Source: Paenibacillus sp. OVF10
GTDB lineage: Bacteria > Bacillota > Bacilli > Paenibacillales > Paenibacillaceae
Assembly (NCBI GenBank): GCA_022836915.1
Contig: CP094668.1
Location: 3,844,001-3,908,000 of the forward strand
Length of the DNA: 64,000 bases
Reading direction: 5' to 3'
Below the pieces are notes generated by a model. The model searched no databases. It was not told the DNA's origin and was given only the letters and a program-made list of their open reading frames with translations. This document shows positions 58,436 to 64,000 of the stretch, piece after piece; position 1 is the first letter of the stretch, and every line of letters starts with the position of its first letter. A program made the translations under genes and the position numbers.

Positions 58436-59307
58436 TGATCAAGCAGACGATTGGAGAAAAGCTGTTCCAAACCGCCAACTACATTTTCCTGACGCTTGCG
58501 GCCTTTACGATGCTCCTTCCATTGCTACATCTGCTTGCCGTTTCCCTGAGTTCGCCGGTTGCGGCAGACTCCAAAGAAGTATTTCTGTGGCCCGTCGGCT
58601 TTACTTTCGCGTCATGGAAACACATTCTACAAAGTTCAGGCTTATGGCAATCGTTCGGTGTAACCGTATTCATTACGGTAGTGGGTACTGCGCTTAGTAT
58701 GTTGTTTTCAGTGTTGACCGCTTTTCCGTTATCGCGCAGAGAATTCATGATTCGCAAACAAGTGATGCTGGGCATCGTAATTACGATGATTTTCAATGCC
58801 CCGATGATTCCATTCTTTCTGACGGTAAGGGAGCTGGGCATGATGAATTCCATCTGGTCCCTGATTATTCCTGGTGTAATTGGCACATTTAATATGGTCA
58901 TTCTGCGTACCTTTTTCATGAGCTTGCCCAAAGAACTTGATGACACGGCCCGAATCGACGGTTGCCATGACTTCCGGATCCTGTTTCAGATTTATTTGCC
59001 GCTATCCAAGCCGGTTCTGGCTACGGTCAGTCTGTTCTATGCGGTGGGATACTGGAACACGTTCCAGCGGGCGGTACTGTTTCTACGTGATCCAGGGCTC
59101 TGGCCTTTGCAGATGAAGCTACGAGCGTATTTAACCAGCCCGGAGGAACTGGCCCAAGTAAATATGTTTCTTGGGGATTACAACTTCAATACAACCACGT
59201 TAAAGGCAGCGACGATACTTTTTGCAAGCGTTCCCATTATTTTGGTGTATCCTTATCTACAGAAGTATTTTGTGAAAGGTTCATTGCTCGGATCACTGAA
59301 AGAATAA
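58435..59307 (+). CDS. ABC transporter permease, YtcP/LplC family
   Basis: Intact, 290 residues from ATG 58435 (AGGAGAGG upstream). Six transmembrane helices and the EAA loop DDTARIDGCHDFRILFQIYLPLSKP. Second permease of the importer, overlapping the previous stop; the binding protein follows 24 bp later. Confidence 0.9.
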   Translation: MIKQTIGEKLFQTANYIFLTLAAFTMLLPLLHLLAVSLSSPVAADSKEVFLWPVGFTFASWKHILQSSGLWQSFGVTVFITVVGTALSMLFSVLTAFPLSRREFMIRKQVMLGIVITMIFNAPMIPFFLTVRELGMMNSIWSLIIPGVIGTFNMVILRTFFMSLPKELDDTARIDGCHDFRILFQIYLPLSKPVLATVSLFYAVGYWNTFQRAVLFLRDPGLWPLQMKLRAYLTSPEELAQVNMFLGDYNFNTTTLKAATILFASVPIILVYPYLQKYFVKGSLLGSLKE

Positions 59308-59330
59308 ACCATGTTCAGGGGGATGATTCC

Positions 59331-60869
59331 ATGAGAAAACAACTGAGTCGCAAGATGATGCCGCTAATGCTCAGTCTAGCCATGCTGTTGGTCGCTGGTT
59401 GTGGCTCTGCTACTACAAGTTCCGGAAATGACGTTGGTAACGGCGAAGGCAGTGGTGGAGCTGTAAAAGTCAAAGTATTCAAAAGCCATATGGGCGTTGG
59501 CAGCTTGCCAACTGCGGATAATCCACATGTGAAATACATTGCTGAAAAGACGGGAGTCCAGTATGAACTCATTACAACGCCTCCCGGTTCGGAGCCATCC
59601 GAATACTTAAACCTGATGATTGCCTCGGATGAACTGCCAGATATCCTGCGTCCGATTGGAGGCATTGAGCAGACACTGATTCAGCAGGGAGGCGCGTTAC
59701 CACTGGATGAACTGCTACCTGAATATGCACCGCATGTGTGGGAAAGTATTCCTCAGGAAGCTTGGGATATCGTACGCTCTGCTTCCCCTGACGGCAAAAT
59801 CTATTATGTGCCCAAGGTATTCCTTGTGCCTGAACGTGCACCATTAATTCGTCAGGATTGGGTGGATAAGGTGGGCATGGAGATGCCAAAGACCACTGAT
59901 GAATATGTCGAGCTGCTCACAGCTTTCCGTGACAAGGACCCGAATGGCAACGGCAAACCGGATGAACTGCCAACAAGCGGGAGGGAATTCGGCAGATGGA
60001 TGGACCATCTGTTTGCGATGTACGGGGTAGCGATGTGGGAAGGGTATCCCGAATGGGATGAATACGATGGAAAAATCCAGTACGCAGGGACTACCGACAA
60101 TATGCGGGAAGCAATCAAGTTCATTCGCATGTTATATGTGGAAAAACTGCTGGACAATGAAACCTTCCTGAACAAAGGGGAAGTGTGGCAGGCCAAAATC
60201 AATAATAACCTCGTAGGCAGCTGGTACCATTTGCCTGCAAATGTGCGAGATCGGTACAATGCGATGCTGACCCAGGCTCCAGATGCCTACATTGCAGCAA
60301 TGCCGTTGCCCAAAGCCGAAGGGTTTGAAGCTTTTGTCACCCAGAAAAGCATGGGTGAACCGGAATGGATGATCCCAGCCACCAAACAGGATAATGCGCC
60401 AAATGCGCTGAAACTGCTGGATTTCTTCTATAATCCTGAAAATGATGAGTTCGGTCGCTTTGGTCTTGAAGGTGAGCAGCATGAAGTCAAGGATGGACGC
60501 AAAGTCATTCTTCCACCTGCTGACAACAAACCGCTTGCCTTGGGTATGAAGAATCTGACCACAGCAGAAGACATGAACAAGCGGATTGAAGAGACATATC
60601 CGGAAGATCAGCAGCAAATGGTCAAAGACATGTTCGAAGTCAGCACTGCTGATGCGCGGCAAATTGCCGGTGACGGTCTGCCAGCCTCTGTGTATGAAGG
60701 TTTTCCTGATATCCAGTCTCACAAGTTGTTTCAAGAGGTATTGACCAAGATTGTCATCGGCGAGCTGCCGATCGAGGCTTATGATGAATATGTGAAGAAA
60801 TGGAATGCTTCCGGGGGCGAAGTGGTCACCCAGCGTGTACAGGAATGGTATGAGAAGGTGAGAAAATGA
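59331..60869 (+). CDS. ABC transporter solute-binding lipoprotein, YtcQ/LipO family
   Basis: Intact, 512 residues. Signal peptide with lipobox LVAGC (Cys ~23), Gly/Ser-rich linker, then the large family 1 binding fold (DELPDILRPIGGIEQTLIQQGGALPLDELLPEYAPH; IYYVPKVFLVPERAPLIRQDWVDKVG; TTDEYVELLTAFRDKDPNGNGKPDELP). The long form around 510 residues is typical of LipO/YtcQ. Stop overlaps the next start (ATGA). Confidence 0.9.
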   Translation: MRKQLSRKMMPLMLSLAMLLVAGCGSATTSSGNDVGNGEGSGGAVKVKVFKSHMGVGSLPTADNPHVKYIAEKTGVQYELITTPPGSEPSEYLNLMIASDELPDILRPIGGIEQTLIQQGGALPLDELLPEYAPHVWESIPQEAWDIVRSASPDGKIYYVPKVFLVPERAPLIRQDWVDKVGMEMPKTTDEYVELLTAFRDKDPNGNGKPDELPTSGREFGRWMDHLFAMYGVAMWEGYPEWDEYDGKIQYAGTTDNMREAIKFIRMLYVEKLLDNETFLNKGEVWQAKINNNLVGSWYHLPANVRDRYNAMLTQAPDAYIAAMPLPKAEGFEAFVTQKSMGEPEWMIPATKQDNAPNALKLLDFFYNPENDEFGRFGLEGEQHEVKDGRKVILPPADNKPLALGMKNLTTAEDMNKRIEETYPEDQQQMVKDMFEVSTADARQIAGDGLPASVYEGFPDIQSHKLFQEVLTKIVIGELPIEAYDEYVKKWNASGGEVVTQRVQEWYEKVRK

Positions 60870-62192
60870 AAAAGAGATATGCCCTATGCGGGGTCAGCGG
60901 CAGAGCATTGGGACAATTTGCAAAACCAATTCATGAGCTATTCTCTCATAATTCAGAGGTTGTCGCCCTGCTGGATAGCGATCCTGCACGGTTTGAAGTC
61001 TATCGCGACCGTTTTCCTGAGCACACAGAAGTAGCGGTATATGGCGCTTCGGATTTTGGGGTCATGGTCGATGAGACTCGGCCTGACTGTATCATCGTGG
61101 CTGGCAGGGACGATACTCATGCCCACTATATTGTCGCCGCGTTGGAGCGGGATCTCGATGTTATCACCGAAAAGCCGATGACGACTACAGGCGCTGATGC
61201 CAGACGCATTCTGGAAGCAGAAGCAAGGAGTAAGGGCAACGTTACCGTAACGTTCAATTATCGGTATATGCCGATCCACATGCGTATCAAGGAATTAATT
61301 CAGGAGGGAAACTCGGTCGCGTCACTTCCATCGACCTTAACTGGTATATCGATACCCATCACGGCTCCAGTTATTTTAAACGGTGGAACCGTGAACGGGC
61401 ATTCTCGGGCGGTCTGTCGGTCCATAAAAGTACCCACCACTTTGATCTGGTCCAGTGGTGGATCAATCAAAAGCCAGTTGAAGTTTTTGCCTATGGAGCA
61501 CTGAACTATTACGGGGCTGAAGGTGAATGGAATCCGGCACAGGAGGACGGAAGACATTGCCGAACATGTCATGTCTCAGAAGATTGTGCCTATTATTCCC
61601 GCTGGACGTCCCGCAGTCGTCAGATCCGGGTACCGGATGACCATCTGAACCAGCTCGGTACAACAAGCCAGCAGGAGTTTCCGTACACTTCATACCGTCC
61701 CGACCAGTGTATCTTCGATTCCACGATTGAGATTGAAGACACGTATGCCGCAACCGTGAAATATAGCGGCGGCGCGCTGATGAGTTATTCGGTCAATTTC
61801 TCACTTCCTTACGAAGGGTACCGTTTGGCGATAAATGGTACGAAGGGCAGGCTAGAAACATTGGAGTATCATATGCCGGCCCGGACGCCTTTTCCCACAC
61901 CCGTCCAGACGATCGATTACTTTCCGCTCTTTGGTTCAAAAGAAACGATCCATGTTGTTCATCGTGAAGGCGGACATGGAGGAGGAGATCCACTGCTGCT
62001 GGAGGATATTTTCCTCGGCGAAGATAAGAAACGCCCTTACCGAATTCTGTCTGGCGCTGAAGACGGCGCTTATTCCGTTGCCGCTGGAGAAGCAGTGTGG
62101 CGATCTGTGGAAGAGCATCGGCCTATTTCCATAGATGAAGTGCTGGGTGGTTGGAACAGCAGAGTGCCCACACACAAAGGGAGGAGAAGTGA
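60866..62192 (+). CDS. Gfo/Idh/MocA-family oxidoreductase (frameshifted)
   Basis: ATG 60866 overlaps the previous gene. The N-terminal Rossmann domain (RYALCGVSGRALGQF ... VVALLDSDPARFE; CIIVAGRDDTHAHYIVAALERDLDVITEKPMTTT with the EKP motif) breaks at AAA 61309-61311. One added A gives KLGRVTSIDLNWYIDTHHG and WNRERAFSGGLSVHKSTHHFDLVQWW. A CRTCHVSEDC stretch carrying clustered Cys follows. The 3' end is unclear: the frame runs into the next gene, but GGGAGGAG plus ATG 62194 mark that gene's start, and a one-base loss would end this one at TGA 62190-62192. Likely an NAD(P)-dependent sugar dehydrogenase of the pathway. Confidence 0.82.
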
Positions 62193-62193
62193 C

Positions 62194-64000
62194 ATGAGCA
62201 GACCTGTGTATTTTGAACCGGAGGAGAGTATGGCTTATCACAGTGGTGAAGACGATATGCACGCCCTGATGAGCATTGCGGGAAGGTATATTGGCGCCAA
62301 TCCTCCGCATCCCCCGGTCTACAGAGTGAGTAGGCCAGGACTTGTGCGCAAGTCCGATGATCACCGCTACGTCTTCCCGCTGGGCGATTTATTTCCCCAC
62401 ATGAGCAAAGGACAACAGGTCTATGCATGGGCCAAACTGTGGAGTGACAGTGATCAGGAATTTGTTTTTCATATCACCTGCTTCGGACCTGTTAGGTTGT
62501 TTCATAATGGCGTGCTGATCTATGGTTCTGCACCTGAAGAGGAATATCCAGCGATACCTGTTCTGAAACTGAAATGTGGGCTGGTCAGAGGCTGGAATCA
62601 CTTCGTTCTTGAATTCAAATCAGGCGAAAATGGGGAGGTGGCCAGTTTGGCACTGGCTCCCGGAAGAACAAACCACTTCACTTCATTGTACCTTCGCTCG
62701 AACGAGATGGGGAAGAAGGCTGGCTCTACAGCGAGCCGTTGGATTTTCCGTTGCAGGAAATTCCTTCTGGCCCCATGCGAGAGAAGGCCACTGGCGTTAA
62801 CTGGTTGCCTCGGGAGGAAGACCCCGAGAAGGCATCGCCTTATGGGCAGTTGGCACGGATGTATGGACTGACCAGCGGCATGTCTGCGTATGCATGGACG
62901 AAGATAAATGGTACCAATTGTGGCAAGGAGACTGTGCTGATCTCCGGTGAGGCCTACAGCCCGATTGAATTCTGGGTGGAGGGTAAGGTAGTATTCCATC
63001 AAGAGCAAGCCGGACTTTTCCGTTTCGAACTGCCATTATCTGCTGCTGTGCAAGATCTGACAGCGAACTGTGTATGTGGAGACCGGGATTGGGGATTCCG
63101 TATGGATGCAACTACAGATGAGATGTTGACACCCGCACTGGATGTGAAAGGGCATAGAGGCAAGTGGCTGTACCTGGGTCCTTTTCAAGCGGAACAGGAG
63201 ATTGATCTGGCTTCCTGCCAGAAGATGAAGCGGACTACTCGTAGCGGAACAGGTGAAGACGTATACTGGCGAACAGAGCTGCCATACGGAGAGGTACGTC
63301 CATTTCTGGAAAATGAATGGTTCGGCCGATGGAACTATCCCCTGGGCGTCACGTTATACGGATTGCTTCAGCTTGGCAAAGTGGGTCAACGATCGGATAT
63401 TCGAGATTACGTGCTGAATCACATTGAATTTGCCTCTTCACGTTTCAGCTACTCCTTATGGGACAGAGAACGTTATGGTGCAGCTGGGCTGAATAATCAG
63501 CTCTCCCATATCGACAGCCTGGACGACTGTGGATCTTTCGGCGCCACCATGCTGCTTGCCGATCGGGAACGCAAGTTGGACGGCGTTTCAGAGACGGCAG
63601 CTCATATCGCTGACTATATTTTGCATCAACAGTCCCGTCTGGAAGATGGCACTTTATACCGCAAGATTGGTGTCTCCAGATCAATGGATAACACGATGTG
63701 GTGTGATGATCTGTATATGAGCATCCCGTTCCTGTGTAGATACGCCGAATGGTCGGGTGACGATAAGCTGCTGGATGAAGCGGCAAGACAGGTTCTTTTG
63801 TATAAAAAGTATCTGTACATTCCAGAGCTGCAAATTATGTCACATGTATTCGATGTGGAGCGAGGTGAGCCAACACGGACCCCTTGGGGCCGAGGCAACG
63901 GCTGGGTGCTGTTCTCCATATCGGAGCTGCTGACGGCCCTTCCTCATGAGCATCCATCCTATACAGTTCTCATTCAGTTCTACAGGGAATTGTGTGAAGG
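62194..64000 (+). CDS. GH105-like unsaturated rhamnogalacturonyl hydrolase with N-terminal beta-sandwich (frameshifted, 3' partial)
   Basis: ATG 62194 with GGGAGGAG 7 bp upstream. Residues ~1-330 are not part of the hydrolase and read like beta-sandwich carbohydrate-binding modules (YAWAKLWSDSDQEFVFHITCFGPVRLFHNGVLIYG). A break near 62686-62687 (one T missing) joins VPSLERDGEEGWLYSEPLDF. The (alpha/alpha)6 barrel follows with ENEWFGRWNYPLGVTLYGLL, SLDDCGSFGATMLLA, NTMWCDDLYMSIPFLCRYA with the catalytic-type Asp, and PWGRGNGWVLFSISELL. The frame is open to the last base. Such enzymes remove unsaturated uronic acid from pectin or rhamnogalacturonan fragments. Confidence 0.8.

Noticed and set aside
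60132..60734. 200-codon minus-strand frame inside the YtcQ-type gene
   Set aside because: Antisense shadow of an intact binding-protein gene.

Overview
The window looks like a stretch of a Paenibacillus-type chromosome (Bacillota, endospore former). The evidence is a complete GerA-type germination operon, a YheC/YheD-like ATP-grasp spore protein, a guanidine-I riboswitch in front of a paired SMR exporter, strong GGAGG ribosome binding sites, many TTG/GTG starts, CUT1 sugar ABC systems without their own ATPase, and an LplB/YtcP/YtcQ-type system for complex carbohydrate. The genus is inferred from gene content and style, not from a marker gene. No rRNA, tRNA, CRISPR array, prophage or IS transposase was recognised.

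A dominant property of this sequence is that nearly half of the protein genes are broken by frameshifts. I located about 38. Almost all sit in or next to a homopolymer that looks one base (sometimes two) too short, and restoring the run rejoins two halves of one recognisable protein. This pattern fits base-calling undercalls in an unpolished assembly much better than real gene decay. I therefore annotate each rejoined gene as one CDS over its full span and give the break position. Three other cases look like real decay or rearrangement: an aldo/keto reductase with an in-frame internal deletion (9306-9674), a 23-codon methyl-accepting chemotaxis protein tail (55276-55347) and an orphan C-terminus (52419-52611).

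Layout. 1-6000: a membrane-anchored PAF-acetylhydrolase-like esterase, a secreted beta-lactamase-fold serine hydrolase, then a small charged protein and an ABC exporter behind a strong promoter carrying four GTATAC half-sites. 6000-14200: a MarR regulator with threonine aldolase, an AraC regulator, a deleted aldo/keto reductase, a methyltransferase, a pentapeptide-repeat protein, the guanidine riboswitch with gdnCD, a DEAD-box helicase and a YjbR-like protein. 14300-20700: a membrane protein, an HSL-type esterase, a type III polyketide synthase / methyltransferase / FAD oxidoreductase cluster and an aminotransferase. 20700-26700: MaoC protein, LacI and AraC regulators and a sugar ABC importer (binding protein plus two permeases) with a CcpA site. 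26800-30960: germination operon A-B-C-D. 31000-40700: secreted and surface proteins (GH18-like, BNR/sialidase-like, exosporium-like, lipase, HtrA-like protease), a GAF histidine kinase and an AraC regulator. 40800-47900: SDR, GH2 enzyme, mannose-1-phosphate guanylyltransferase with a glycosyltransferase-like protein, and the ATP-grasp protein. 48000-57300: LytTR/GHKL two-component system, a second serine hydrolase paralogous to the first, a methyltransferase, a lipoprotein, SDR, murB and a membrane-anchored protein. 57400-64000: an ABC importer, a Gfo/Idh dehydrogenase and a GH105-like hydrolase, together resembling rhamnogalacturonan utilisation; the last gene runs off the window.

Two long imperfect-hairpin elements (5985-6163 and 24688-24851) and a family of near-identical AGTCGCC/GGCGGCT terminators recur between genes. 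The most interesting functional units are the type III PKS cluster, which has the gene order of the Streptomyces srsABC phenolic-lipid/quinone pathway, and the GTATAC-controlled small protein plus exporter.
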